A DNA stretch of 50,485 nucleotides from Thermoflexales bacterium (GTDB lineage Bacteria > Chloroflexota > Anaerolineae > J036 > Brachytrichaceae), in assembly GCA_025056965.1 (NCBI GenBank), contig JANWVF010000003.1, forward strand, positions 1 to 50,485. The letters are read 5' to 3'. Made by a program: the position numbers and the translations under genes. The notes beneath the pieces are model-generated. The model saw nothing but the letters and a program-made list of their open reading frames with translations. It was not told the DNA's origin and did not search any database. Position 1 is the stretch's first letter, and every line of letters begins with the position of its first letter. Shown here one piece after another: positions 17,052-26,665 of this stretch.

Positions 17052-20000
17052 TCATGCGTATGCCACACCCTCCAACCGATCCTCCAGGTCGGCGTACAAC
17101 GCTTTGAGTTGCTCAATCGTGTCCTCATCAGCCTTCCATAGGCCGCGCCCGCTGGCCTCCAGCAGCCGGCCGACGATGTTGCGCATGGCCTGGGGATTCG
17201 CTTTCGCCAGGCGCTCCCGCATCGCTGGGTCGAGCGCGTAGGTCTTGGCCGCGTCGGCATACACCCAGTCGTCCACGCAGTCGCTCACGGCGTCCCAGCC
17301 CAGCATGTAGGTGAAGCGATTGCTGATCTCGGCGGCGCCGCTGTGGCCGTGTTGCAACATCCCTTCGTACCAGCGCGGGTTGAGCAGCTTGGTGCGGTAC
17401 TCCGCGCGCAGCACGCGGTCCAGGTCGTCAATGCGCGTGTCGGCGGTGAAACTCTCGATGTAGTTCAGCTTCACCGGCGCGCGGCTGCGCTTGCGGGCGG
17501 CCAGATGCAACGCGCCGGACGACGAGAAGTAATGGTCTATGTCGGCCACTCCGAACTCCACCGAGTCAATCTCTTGGGCGACGCGGCCAACCGTGCCGAG
17601 CATGCGCTGCAAGACTTCAGGCGCGTGCTGACCGTTGCGGCCACCGCCGTAGGCATAGGCGTTGCGGCGCACGAACAACCGGTCGAGGTCATCCTGCGAC
17701 TGCCAAGCCGAGTCCTCCACCATGTCGTCCACGTAGGTGCCGTAATGCCCCGGCTGCTGGGTGAACAAACGCGCCGTCGCCTGCTCAAAGGTCATGCCGT
17801 CGCGCAGCGCCTCCTCCACGTGCTTCTTGATGAAGTTCATCTCGACCGGCTCATCGGCGCGCGCGGCATCCTTCACCAGCCGATCGAGGTGGTCCATCAG
17901 CAGCTCGAACGTGTCGCGGAAGATCGGGCTCAGGTTCATCAGCACGTCAATCCGCGGTCGGCCTAGCTCCTCCAGCGGAATCAGCTCGTAGTGGCTGATC
18001 TTGCCCTGGCCATCGTGGTGCGGGCGCGCGCCGATCAGCCGCAGCACCGTGCCGATGGCTTCACCTTTAGTCTTGATGGTGTCCAGGCCCCAGAGCACCT
18101 GAGCGATGGTCTCCGGATACTGGCCGCCGTTCTCGGCCAGATGCTTTTCGAGCAACGCCTCGGCGATCTTGGCGCCGCGGGCGTAGGCCAGCTCGGTTGG
18201 GATGCGCCACGGGTCTATCGCGTGGATGTTGCGTCCGGTCGGCAACACGCCCAGCCCGTCGCGGATCAGATCGCCGCCCGGCGCAGGCGGGATGTAACGC
18301 CCGGCCAGGCCGCGCACGACGGCCTCTAACTCGGCGCGATTGTCGCCGAGCAAGCGCGCCATCGTTCGTCCCGCCCAGGCGATCTCCGTGAGTGCGGCAG
18401 CGTCATCAGCAGCGATCGAGGCGCCGTTGTGGGTGGCTTGGTGCAGCGCCGCAGCCGGCGATTCACTGCGAAAGACCGCGCGCTCGACGAACGCGCGGCA
18501 GGCTTCATCCACCTGCTCGCGCGCCCGCAGCGCCCGTGGGTCTCCATGCCGCGCCAACGCCGCCAACTCGCCGTAGGTGGCCGCCGGCGCCGCCGCACCC
18601 AACGTCTCACGCAACATCACCTCGGCCAGCGAGCGATGGCCGCCGCGCACCTTGAGCGCTTCGGTGACCGTGACGATTTGCGACTCGGTCGGCGCCGCCT
18701 CACCGAAGACGTGCAGCGAGGTCGTGATCAAGCGCTGCTCCAAGTCGCGTAGGTAGGCGTAGAGCCGTGCGGCGTAGTCGGCAAACGGCTCACCTTGCAA
18801 GCGCGGACAGTCGGCGTCCAGGTTGGCCAGCGCAACTTTGTTCAGCACGGCCTCCTCCAAGGCATCATCGCCGCCCTGGCCGCGCCGCTCGATCTGCCGC
18901 TCGCGGTAGTCCTGCAGCATATCTTTGAGCGCAGCCAGCTCCTTGTATAGGCCGGCGCGCGCCATCGGTGGCACAGCGTGCGAGACCATCACGGCATAAC
19001 CGCGGCGCTTGGCGATGTTGGCCTCGCTGGGGTTGTTCATCGGGTAGAGGTAGAGCTGCGGCAGCTCACCCAGCAGCGCGTCTGGCCAACAACTGCGCGT
19101 CATGCCGAGTTGTAGGCCCGGCATCCACTCCGCCGAGCCGTGCATGCCAACGTGAACCAGGGCATGCGCGCCGAACCCGCGGCTGATCCATCGGTAGAAG
19201 GCCAAATACTGGTGGTGCGGCGTGTTCTCCTTGTCGAACAACAAACGCATCGGGTCGCCGGTCACGCCCAGGCGCGGCTGCACGCCAATATAGATGTTGC
19301 CAAGGCGCAATCCACCGATGAACACAGCGTCGCGCCCTGCCGGTGCGATGTCACCCGGCCACGGCCCCCAGCGCTCCTCGACGCGCTCGCGCTCGCGCGG
19401 CGTCGTCCACTCCTTGAACTGCGCCTGCGAGACAGTCAGGCCGTCGGCGCTTGGCGTAGTTGCCTCCTCTAATTGCTGCAACAGCGCCTCCGGCGTCTCC
19501 GGCAACCGACCGACGTCATAGCCTTCGGCCTGCAAGCGCCGCAGGATGTTGAGCAGCGAGCGCGGCACGTCCAACAGCGCCGCCGTGGCCTTCTTGCCCA
19601 GGCCCGGCGGATAGTCATACACGACGAAGGCGATCCTTTTCTCGCGGTTGGGCGTGTGGCGCAGCGCCGCCCAGCGCGTGACCAGCGTCGTCAGGCGCTG
19701 GAGGCGATCCGGCGCAGTCTGGAAACGGCCGTTGTTGATCGCACCCAGGATGACCGGATCAATCGCGCCGTCCATCTCCGGCAAGGCGTAGGTGGCCGCC
19801 GCCTGCATCGGCCCGACGCCGATCTTCTGCCACGAGACGAAATCCTGGACGTATAGCGGCTGCGTAACGATGTAGGGCGCATCAATGCGCTCCAGGATTT
19901 CGATCGCAGCGTCGCGGTGTACGCCGGGCGAGGTGGAGCCGGCCGGCCCACCGACCAGCGCGAAGCCGATCGTGCTTACCAGCACGTCAATATGCGCTTT

Positions 20001-20882
20001 GGCCAGCCAGTCACGCACGACTACGTGACCTTCCACGCCGGTGACGAAAATCGGCAGCACGTCCAGGCCGGCATCCTCCATCGCTCGGATGGTCTCATCT
20101 ATGTATCCGCGATCCTGCATCAAGTGCTTGCGGAAGAAGAGCAAGCCTACTGTGTAGGGTTGACGGTGGGCACTTGCCGATTGGCGTGCCGCCTTGTCTC
20201 GCCGTTTCCGCCAGTCGCGATATGCCTTGATGTCTTTGAAGAAGCCGGCTGCATCGGGGTGATACAGGCCCATCATCGGCACTTCGACCACCGGCGGAAC
20301 TTCGATCGGTCGCCCGAAGTACTCGCGCAGGATGAACTTGAACATGCTGCTCACGTTGACGGCGAGCGGCTGGTTCCAGTAGATGTTCACCTGCATCCAG
20401 TTTTTAAAGTCGCGCGCCTTGGCCGGCATAAAGCGCATCATGGTCTGCATCAGCTTCATCAGCTTGGTGTAGCCGTAGAGCGTGTCCTCGTCGCGGCCGT
20501 GCACCAACATGCGCGCGATCTTCTTCACCGGCTCAGGCATGCCCCCTTTGCCGCCGGGCTTATTGGCGACCACGTAATCCCCCACCCGGTTCAAGGCCAT
20601 CACCTCGGGCATGGACTCGTAGGCGAAGACGACGCTCGCGCGCGACTGTTCCACCTGCGCGCGCAGCCAGTCCGCCTGATCTTTAAAATTGATCATGCTG
20701 ACGAACAAACAGTCCGCCTCGCGGATGGCGCGCGCTGCCTCCGGCGAGCGCGACTCCAGCTCCCATTCGGTGAATTGCTCGAGGTGGGCCTCGCCGGACA
20801 GGTCGGCCTTCACTTCGTCCCACACACGCTTGTTGAAGTGCTCCAGGCCGACGATGGCAACGATATTGGGTTTGTCACTCAT
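17052..20882 (-). CDS. bchH: Magnesium chelatase large subunit BchH
   Basis: 1276 residues, normal length for BchH of the CobN/Mg-chelatase family. It binds protoporphyrin IX and is the catalytic subunit that inserts Mg2+ with ATP-driven help from BchI and BchD. Recognisable segments are the N-terminal VAIVGLEHFNKRVW, the GMHGSAEWMPG block, the NNPSEANIAKRRGYAV block, and the C-terminal HGHSGAAEISNRFTYMLGW. A GAAGGAG site precedes the ATG at 20882, and pucC-like 1 ends 21 bases upstream. It differs from CobN by its chelatase-type ends and its operon with bchI and bchD. Confidence 0.97.
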   Translation of the reverse strand: MSDKPNIVAIVGLEHFNKRVWDEVKADLSGEAHLEQFTEWELESRSPEAARAIREADCLFVSMINFKDQADWLRAQVEQSRASVVFAYESMPEVMALNRVGDYVVANKPGGKGGMPEPVKKIARMLVHGRDEDTLYGYTKLMKLMQTMMRFMPAKARDFKNWMQVNIYWNQPLAVNVSSMFKFILREYFGRPIEVPPVVEVPMMGLYHPDAAGFFKDIKAYRDWRKRRDKAARQSASAHRQPYTVGLLFFRKHLMQDRGYIDETIRAMEDAGLDVLPIFVTGVEGHVVVRDWLAKAHIDVLVSTIGFALVGGPAGSTSPGVHRDAAIEILERIDAPYIVTQPLYVQDFVSWQKIGVGPMQAAATYALPEMDGAIDPVILGAINNGRFQTAPDRLQRLTTLVTRWAALRHTPNREKRIAFVVYDYPPGLGKKATAALLDVPRSLLNILRRLQAEGYDVGRLPETPEALLQQLEEATTPSADGLTVSQAQFKEWTTPRERERVEERWGPWPGDIAPAGRDAVFIGGLRLGNIYIGVQPRLGVTGDPMRLLFDKENTPHHQYLAFYRWISRGFGAHALVHVGMHGSAEWMPGLQLGMTRSCWPDALLGELPQLYLYPMNNPSEANIAKRRGYAVMVSHAVPPMARAGLYKELAALKDMLQDYRERQIERRGQGGDDALEEAVLNKVALANLDADCPRLQGEPFADYAARLYAYLRDLEQRLITTSLHVFGEAAPTESQIVTVTEALKVRGGHRSLAEVMLRETLGAAAPAATYGELAALARHGDPRALRAREQVDEACRAFVERAVFRSESPAAALHQATHNGASIAADDAAALTEIAWAGRTMARLLGDNRAELEAVVRGLAGRYIPPAPGGDLIRDGLGVLPTGRNIHAIDPWRIPTELAYARGAKIAEALLEKHLAENGGQYPETIAQVLWGLDTIKTKGEAIGTVLRLIGARPHHDGQGKISHYELIPLEELGRPRIDVLMNLSPIFRDTFELLMDHLDRLVKDAARADEPVEMNFIKKHVEEALRDGMTFEQATARLFTQQPGHYGTYVDDMVEDSAWQSQDDLDRLFVRRNAYAYGGGRNGQHAPEVLQRMLGTVGRVAQEIDSVEFGVADIDHYFSSSGALHLAARKRSRAPVKLNYIESFTADTRIDDLDRVLRAEYRTKLLNPRWYEGMLQHGHSGAAEISNRFTYMLGWDAVSDCVDDWVYADAAKTYALDPAMRERLAKANPQAMRNIVGRLLEASGRGLWKADEDTIEQLKALYADLEDRLEGVAYA

Positions 20883-20903
20883 AGCTGCCTACGCTCCTTC
20901 AAG

Positions 20904-22271
20904 TTACGCCGCAACGGCGCTCGTCGTCGGCGCGAAGCGATGAGCGTCGCGCCGCAACCCTTCCACGCCCACACCCCGCAACATCAACACGCATCCGGCC
21001 ATGAATAAAGCCTCAACCAGGAAGATCGCGGCATAGCCCGCCGGTGCGGGGAGCAGGCCGATCTCAACTATCGCCGCGCGAAGCGCGCCGCCGACGATGA
21101 ACGACGCGCCCAAGCCAAGCGCCTGCGCGATGCTCCACAAGCCGAGGTATGAAGCCGTCTGCCCTTCTACTGTCATGTCGCTCATCATGGTCACGGCGGC
21201 GAACGTGAACACGCCGACGGCGAATCCCACGACGGCGAAGGCTAGGTTGGCCAACGCCATATGTGCCACGAGCGACGAGGCGGCCAGCAAGACGAAGCCA
21301 AGCGTCGCCGCTGCGCCGCCAAATGCTGCAATTCTTTTCTTGGCATCCATCGGCAGCGCGTCAGTGCGCACCTCCTTCGCGCGCAGTGCTCGCGCACCCA
21401 GCGCCGCCGTCATGCCCATCCCCACCGTGACCATGCCGTTGAAGATCTGTTGGAAGATGGTGGATTCACCCACATTCAGGCGGAAAACGTCACCGGCCCA
21501 CACCTCCTGCACTAAGTCCTGTGTGAAGATGCCGAGGAAGGTAAAGACGATGAAGACAAAGAACATCCGCGCAGTGGGATTCGTGCGCGTCAGCAACAGC
21601 GAGCTGCGAATCGAGTTCATCGTATTGGCAATCGGATCCACCGTTGCCGTGCGCAAGCGAGCGATCTCCTCCGGCGACAACCGGCGCTCCAGCTTCCACA
21701 CGCTGGCGACGGCCAGCGCTGCAACGACGAATGGCGTAAGGGTGTAGAGCGTCTGCATCTGCGCCGCCGAGTAATCCGGCATGAACAGGCGGAACACCAG
21801 CGCCCAGACCACGATGATGGCCGTCTGGCCGGTCCAGGCCGCTGCGAACACGCTCCCGCGCTCGTCTTCCCGCGTGCACTCGGCGATCAAGTCGAGATAC
21901 GTGTTGGCCATCAGCGCAATCATCGCGCCGAAGGCGAAGAACAGCACGAAGCCGGCGACGACCGCGAGCGCCGAACCGGTCGCCATCGCTTCGGCCGTCG
22001 TCGGCAGGAAGGGAAAGACCAGGCTGCCGGCCACCATGCCGATCACGAGGTAAGGCGAGCGTCGGTAGCCCAGGATAGGATAGCGATCGGTCAATCGGCG
22101 GAACATCGGCTGGAACGGGCCGAAGAAGGGGTAGAGCCCGATCATCACACCGATCAGCAGCGCCGAGATGCCCAGCTCATAGATCGTCACTCGGTTGAAG
22201 TTAACCGTCACCAAAGCGAACATCCAAGCGATGCCCAGCTTGGAGAGTGTGAATTGCAGTTTGGTCTTCAT
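20904..22271 (-). CDS. PucC/LhaA-family (BCD) major facilitator protein 1
   Basis: About 455 residues with twelve predicted membrane segments. It belongs to the bacteriochlorophyll-delivery family of the major facilitator superfamily. The start LGIAWMFALVTVNFNRVTIYELG and the SPYLVIGM region are typical of PucC and LhaA, which help assemble light-harvesting complexes. A GGGAG site serves either the ATG at 22271 or the GTG at 22274. It lies between the methyltransferase and bchH with almost no gaps. Its paralogue at 26666-28108 opens the operon; which pigment or protein each one handles cannot be told. Confidence 0.9.
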   Translation of the reverse strand: MKTKLQFTLSKLGIAWMFALVTVNFNRVTIYELGISALLIGVMIGLYPFFGPFQPMFRRLTDRYPILGYRRSPYLVIGMVAGSLVFPFLPTTAEAMATGSALAVVAGFVLFFAFGAMIALMANTYLDLIAECTREDERGSVFAAAWTGQTAIIVVWALVFRLFMPDYSAAQMQTLYTLTPFVVAALAVASVWKLERRLSPEEIARLRTATVDPIANTMNSIRSSLLLTRTNPTARMFFVFIVFTFLGIFTQDLVQEVWAGDVFRLNVGESTIFQQIFNGMVTVGMGMTAALGARALRAKEVRTDALPMDAKKRIAAFGGAAATLGFVLLAASSLVAHMALANLAFAVVGFAVGVFTFAAVTMMSDMTVEGQTASYLGLWSIAQALGLGASFIVGGALRAAIVEIGLLPAPAGYAAIFLVEALFMAGCVLMLRGVGVEGLRRDAHRFAPTTSAVAA

Positions 22272-22277
22272 CACGCA

Positions 22278-23084
22278 TCAGCTCCCATCGCCCTTGAGCC
22301 CATAGGTCATAGTCATCATGAAACGCCAGACAACTTCTTCTTCGGCATGGATGTCGTCGAACGTCTGGCGCACCCAGGGCTCGAACAGGTCTAGACCGGC
22401 TTCGAGCAATTCGTCGTCCAAGGCCCATGTCTCGTTGTGCATGCGCTGGCGCATGCGGTGTAGGACGCGGGCGGGACTCAGGCATTCCGTCCACTCGGCA
22501 GCCGAGATTTCGGCCTCGACCCGGCCGCCCATCCGCGCCAAGGTCTGGAAGAGCACCGGGCCGGCAGCGGCCGTCGGGCGCATTTGCGGTCGCAGCATCG
22601 CGATGACCTCGCGCCATTTCGCGCGCATGCGGCCGGCGCACGATTGCGGATCGAGCCAGTCGCGGCCCTGGATCAAGACCCCGCCGGGGCGCATCACGCG
22701 CACTGCCTCGACCAGCACGGCCTCCCACTGCGGCACAAGGTGCAGCAGGTTGTTGATCATCACCGCGTCAAAGCTGTTGTCGCACAGCGGCAAGCGCACG
22801 GCATCGGCCTGCACCGAGGGCAAGTCCACAGCTTGCAAGCTCGCCTCGCGCCAGCCGGCGCGCAGCATCGCCAACTCCAAGTCGAGCGCGACGACGCGGC
22901 AGCCGGCTAACGCCGCCGGGATAGCCAGCCGTCCCGCGCCCGCGCCTAGGTCGAGCAGCATTTCGCCGCGCGCATAGCGCGCGATGGCGCTGCCCACTTG
23001 TAGTGCGGCGCGTGGCGGCAGCGCGTTGATCGCGTTGTAGCGCGAGGCGATCTCGCGATAGGACATCGCGGTGTATGCATTCAC
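22278..23084 (-). CDS. SAM-dependent methyltransferase in the bch operon
   Basis: About 268 residues from the GTG at 23084. This start overlaps the bchD stop in a GTGA tetranucleotide and has a GAAGGTG ribosome site, so translation is probably coupled to BchD. The class I SAM motif LDLGAGAGR lies near residues 43-51, followed by an acidic end of strand 2 (VALDLE) and a NNLLHLVP post-motif region. It resembles type-11/UbiE-like methyltransferases more than the known BchM family. Because Mg-protoporphyrin O-methylation is the next step after the chelatase encoded around it, it is a candidate for that job, or for another pigment or quinone methylation. Confidence 0.85.
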   Translation of the reverse strand: MNAYTAMSYREIASRYNAINALPPRAALQVGSAIARYARGEMLLDLGAGAGRLAIPAALAGCRVVALDLELAMLRAGWREASLQAVDLPSVQADAVRLPLCDNSFDAVMINNLLHLVPQWEAVLVEAVRVMRPGGVLIQGRDWLDPQSCAGRMRAKWREVIAMLRPQMRPTAAAGPVLFQTLARMGGRVEAEISAAEWTECLSPARVLHRMRQRMHNETWALDDELLEAGLDLFEPWVRQTFDDIHAEEEVVWRFMMTMTYGLKGDGS

Positions 23085-24976
23085 GTCAGCACCTTCGTAA
23101 TTTGCTCTGCTCGCGCGTTGGGCAGATACACGTATCGTCCACCCAGCCACTCGGCCAGCTTTGATGCTTCGCCGCGCGAGAGGTAATTCGCCTGCGTGTC
23201 AATCACGATCGTCTGCATGCCATCGGCGCGCAGGAGCGCCGCCAGCCTCTGCAGCTCCGCTTGCAACTGGGCCTTCTGCGATCGTGGATCGGAAGGTGGC
23301 AGTTGAGCATCGCTTCGATCCGAGTCACTGCCCTCCAGCCCGACGTTCGCTCGTCCGTCGGTCATTAGCACGAGCGTCGCCTGGGGGATGCCGCGTCCGC
23401 GCGCCTGCCGCGCCAATTGCCAGGCCGTGAGCAAAGCCGAAGCAAGCGGCGTGCCACCGCCGGTGGGCAATACATCCAGCTCGCGTTTGGCGCGCTCCAC
23501 GCTCTGGGAAGGTTGCAGCAGCACCTGAGCGCGCCGGCCGCGAAAGGCAACCAGCGCCACTTGGTCGCGATGCACGTATGCGTCTTGCAACAGTCGAATC
23601 GCCGCGCCTTTGGCCTCGCGCATGCGGTTAATAGCCATCGAACCGCTGGCATCTACGGCAAAGATGTAAAGCATGCCGGCTTTATCGCGGAAGCGCTTGA
23701 CGCGCAGGTCTTCTTTGCGGATGCAGACCCGTGGCGCAGCATGAGGAATTGCCCGTGACGATTGGCCGTCGCGCGCCTCGCGCCTCCGCACTGCCTGCCA
23801 CGGCGCCGCCGCCATGAGCGTTTGCAGCAGGGCAATGCGATTGCCCTGCGGAGCGCCCTCCACTGCGCGCACGAAGCGACCCCGTTGGCTGTTCAGCGTT
23901 GCACCTCGGCCACCGCTGCGCCCACGCCGCTGCACGGCAAAGGGCAAGTTCAACACGTCCTTGGGCAATTCAGCGCTCGCCGCGCTCAGCAGCAGTTCTT
24001 CGATCTGTTCAGGCTGGGTCTGAAGCGCCTCGTTCGACGCTTCTTGTCCTTCGTGATTCTGGTTGCTCCGATTTGGTAGAGACGCTGCATCGTCCTCGGT
24101 CTTACGCCTGTCGTCCGCCTCCGGCAGGCGCGTCGCCCGCGGCAGCAGCACCAGCCGCAGCGCCAATCGCAGATCGTCATCGTCCACGCTATTGCGCCCG
24201 TCGAGCGCTGCTTTGGCGAGCGCGGCCTGCACGGCGAAAACGTCGGCGCGGTTGCCCTCCACCCCCAAGCTCAGCGATGCATGGATCAGCGCCTCGACCT
24301 GCTCATCTTGAATGTGCACTTGGGATAGGCGCGCGCGCGCATCGGCGATCATCGCGCGTAGCATGTGCACCTCGTCCGAAGCAGCCTCACTGAGGCAGCC
24401 GGCCGCATCGCTGCGCCGCCGCAGGTGGTTGCGGCGCACGACCTCGGCGCGCAGATCGGCGTCGGTCTGCAGCGCAAATGGCACGATCAAGCCGATGCGG
24501 TCGAGCAGGCCGCGCGGCACTTCGCCATCGCTGGGATCGTACGTGCCGACCAGCACGAAGCGCGCCGGATGAACCGCGCTCAAGCCCTCGCGTTCCACAT
24601 GCACCGCGCCGCGCGTCATCACCTCGATCAGGTAGGCCATGACGCTGTGGTCAAGCAGATTCAACCCGTCCACATACAGCACGCCGCCGTGCGCGCGCGC
24701 CAGCAGCCCGCGTTCGATCACGCGCGTGCCGCTCGCCAATGTGGCTTCTAGGTCCAAGCCGCCGAGCAGGCGATCCTCGGTGACGTTCACAGGCAGCTCG
24801 ACGAAGGGCGCATCGTCCGGCAACAAGGCGGCAAACGCGCGCGCCAGGGTGGACTTGCCGCTGCCGACCGTCGCTGCGAAGGTGACCCCGGCCAGCGCAG
24901 GATTGACCGCCAGCAGCAGCAGCGCCTGCTTAGCTGTGTCGAGTCCCACGATGTCCGCGAAGGTCAGCATGGACAT
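23081..24976 (-). CDS. bchD: Magnesium chelatase subunit BchD
   Basis: About 631 residues from the ATG at 24976; the frame is open to 25054, but that would overlap bchI. Residues 1-280 form an AAA+ domain with a near-intact P-loop (ATVGSGKS, 35-42, first Gly replaced by Ala). The Walker B reads YVDG, with the catalytic Glu replaced by Gly at 104, so it is probably a poor ATPase, as expected for D subunits. A Gln/Asn/Glu-rich linker (about 283-330) and an Arg/Gly-rich stretch follow. The C-terminal integrin-I (vWA) domain has MIDAS DASGS at 442-446 and a later MTDGRAN. It forms the ring with BchI and activates BchH. Confidence 0.96.
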   Translation of the reverse strand: MSMLTFADIVGLDTAKQALLLLAVNPALAGVTFAATVGSGKSTLARAFAALLPDDAPFVELPVNVTEDRLLGGLDLEATLASGTRVIERGLLARAHGGVLYVDGLNLLDHSVMAYLIEVMTRGAVHVEREGLSAVHPARFVLVGTYDPSDGEVPRGLLDRIGLIVPFALQTDADLRAEVVRRNHLRRRSDAAGCLSEAASDEVHMLRAMIADARARLSQVHIQDEQVEALIHASLSLGVEGNRADVFAVQAALAKAALDGRNSVDDDDLRLALRLVLLPRATRLPEADDRRKTEDDAASLPNRSNQNHEGQEASNEALQTQPEQIEELLLSAASAELPKDVLNLPFAVQRRGRSGGRGATLNSQRGRFVRAVEGAPQGNRIALLQTLMAAAPWQAVRRREARDGQSSRAIPHAAPRVCIRKEDLRVKRFRDKAGMLYIFAVDASGSMAINRMREAKGAAIRLLQDAYVHRDQVALVAFRGRRAQVLLQPSQSVERAKRELDVLPTGGGTPLASALLTAWQLARQARGRGIPQATLVLMTDGRANVGLEGSDSDRSDAQLPPSDPRSQKAQLQAELQRLAALLRADGMQTIVIDTQANYLSRGEASKLAEWLGGRYVYLPNARAEQITKVLT

Positions 24977-25001
24977 ATGCCGTCGGGTAGGCGGGCGCGT
25001 T

Positions 25002-26105
25002 TCACGTGCGCGCCTCCAGCTCAGCCAGCGCGCGCTCGATGCGCTCGCCAGCATCGGTCGTCTCCAGCGGGTCGCGGCGCAGGCGGTGGCGCAGCGCGGG
25101 CAGAGCCACGCGCTTCACATCCTCACGCGCGGCGCATCGGCGGCCCTCGAAGGCAGCCAGGGCGCACGCTGCGCGGGCTAGCGTCAATTCGCCGCGGTGG
25201 CCATCAATCCCCAGGCGCATGCACAGCTCGGCGGCGAACATCAGCGCGTCGTCCGGCATCTCCACATCGGCGACGTGTTTCTGCGCCGCAGTGATGCGTC
25301 GGCGCAGCGCTTTCTGTTGCGGCTCCCACGCTGCGACGAAGGCCTGCGGGTCGGCGTCGAAGGCGCGCCGCCGACGCACGATCTCCATGCGCTGCGCAAC
25401 GTCGGTGATGGTGGTGATGCGCGCATGCAGGCCGAAACGGTCGAGTAACTGCGGACGCAGCTCGCCCTCTTCGGGATTGCCCGAGCCGACCAAGACAAAG
25501 CGGGCCGGATGGCGCACGCTGATGCCCTCGCGCTCGACGACGTTCCAGCCACTGGCCGCTACGTCCAACAGCACGTCCACCAGGTGATCGTCCAGCAAGT
25601 TGACCTCGTCAATGTAGAGGAAGCCGCGGTTAGCGCGCGCCAGCAGCCCCGGCTCGAAGCGCTTCACGCCTTGCGTCAGCGCCGCCTCGATGTCAATCGT
25701 GCCGCACACCCGATCCTCGGTCGCACCGAGCGGCAGATCAACGACGGGCACGGGGATGCGCTCGGTCTTGAGCTTAGCGCTTTGGGCGCTGCCGTTGGCT
25801 GCTGCTTTCGCCGCGTTCGGCTCATCGAGCAAGACTTCTTCGGGGGAACGGTTGAAAGGGTCGCCCTTCACGCGGGTGAGCATCGGCAGAACGTCGGCCA
25901 AGGCGCGCACGGCGGTGCTCTTGCCGGTGCCGCGATGACCCATGATCATCACGCCGCCGATGCGCGGGTCAATCACGTTCAGCAGCAAGCACAGCTTCAT
26001 CTCGTCCTGGCCGACGATGGCCGTGAATGGGTAGTTCACCGCCGTCCGTGCCATGACGCCGTTGCGCTCGGAGCTGCGCGCATGAGTCACCTCAACAGCT
26101 GTCAT
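25002..26105 (-). CDS. bchI: Magnesium chelatase ATPase subunit BchI
   Basis: 367 residues. This AAA+ motor of Mg-chelatase has Walker A GHRGTGKS at 56-63, Walker B FLYIDE ending in D166-E167, and an intact sensor region (GSGNPEEGELRPQLLDRFGL). The first 20 residues and the segment 95-118 are variable; the latter contains a short palindrome also seen in bchY. The ATG at 26105 follows the bchF stop by three bases and has a GGGAGA site. Together with bchD and bchH in the same operon it supplies all three chelatase subunits. Confidence 0.97.
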   Translation of the reverse strand: MTAVEVTHARSSERNGVMARTAVNYPFTAIVGQDEMKLCLLLNVIDPRIGGVMIMGHRGTGKSTAVRALADVLPMLTRVKGDPFNRSPEEVLLDEPNAAKAAANGSAQSAKLKTERIPVPVVDLPLGATEDRVCGTIDIEAALTQGVKRFEPGLLARANRGFLYIDEVNLLDDHLVDVLLDVAASGWNVVEREGISVRHPARFVLVGSGNPEEGELRPQLLDRFGLHARITTITDVAQRMEIVRRRRAFDADPQAFVAAWEPQQKALRRRITAAQKHVADVEMPDDALMFAAELCMRLGIDGHRGELTLARAACALAAFEGRRCAAREDVKRVALPALRHRLRRDPLETTDAGERIERALAELEART

Positions 26106-26108
26106 CCA

Positions 26109-26582
26109 TCATCTCCCGCCGGCAGCGGGCGCCAGGGCCTGTGCGCGCTTCTGCCGGGCCGACCGCACGCCGCGCGCGGCAAACTGGATGAAGTTGACGA
26201 CGTAGGTGGCCAGCGCGACGCACATCACCAGCATCTGCGTCCGCTGATCTGCGCCGGCAAATAAGGCGACAAGATAGGCCGTGTTGCCGGCCAGCGACAG
26301 GAGGTTACCGGCGTCTTCCCAGAAGAACTCCTTCGCCATGAACATCCGGCCGAACACCTCGTCTTCCCAGGCCATGCCGGTGACGGTCATGAAGTAGAGC
26401 ATCAGCACCTTGGCGACGTTCGCCACGGTGGTGATCTCGTAGCCCTGGCCAGTGGTCAGAAATCGAACGACCAAGAAGAGGCTGGCCAGAAAGGTCAAGA
26501 ACTGGGCTAGCGCACCGACGGCCTGAACCGGCGTCCAAAACGACCGATTGCGGCGCTCAAGCTGCTCAGGGGTGTAGTCCAT
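26109..26582 (-). CDS. bchF: 3-vinyl bacteriochlorophyllide hydratase
   Basis: 157 residues, a small membrane protein with about four hydrophobic segments. It matches BchF in order and content: an N-terminal E-RR-...-W-PVQ stretch, ASLFLVVRFLTTG, VTGMAWEDEVFG, AKEFFWEDAGNLL and ATYVVNFIQF. BchF hydrates the C3 vinyl group of chlorophyllide to hydroxyethyl, the substrate for BchC. Its presence together with bchC and bchXYZ shows that the product is bacteriochlorophyll a. It is the gene directly before bchI. Confidence 0.93.
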   Translation of the reverse strand: MDYTPEQLERRNRSFWTPVQAVGALAQFLTFLASLFLVVRFLTTGQGYEITTVANVAKVLMLYFMTVTGMAWEDEVFGRMFMAKEFFWEDAGNLLSLAGNTAYLVALFAGADQRTQMLVMCVALATYVVNFIQFAARGVRSARQKRAQALAPAAGGR

Positions 26583-26665
26583 AGCCGAGTCTGCCGAGTC
26601 GGCCGACTCCTATCGAGGCGGCAGATTTGACCAGCCCCGAAGGACTCGACCGACTCGACGCGGAT
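26583..26665. repeat. Short GCCGAGTC direct repeats and palindrome between pucC-like 2 and bchF
   Basis: An 83-base spacer, one of the larger gaps inside the operon. It holds two GCCGAGTC copies (26584-26591 and 26593-26600), a perfect 14-bp palindrome GAGTCGGCCGACTC (26596-26609) and two GACTCGAC copies (26643-26650 and 26652-26659). It might be an mRNA processing or stability element, or a remnant of a dispersed repeat. Confidence 0.6.
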
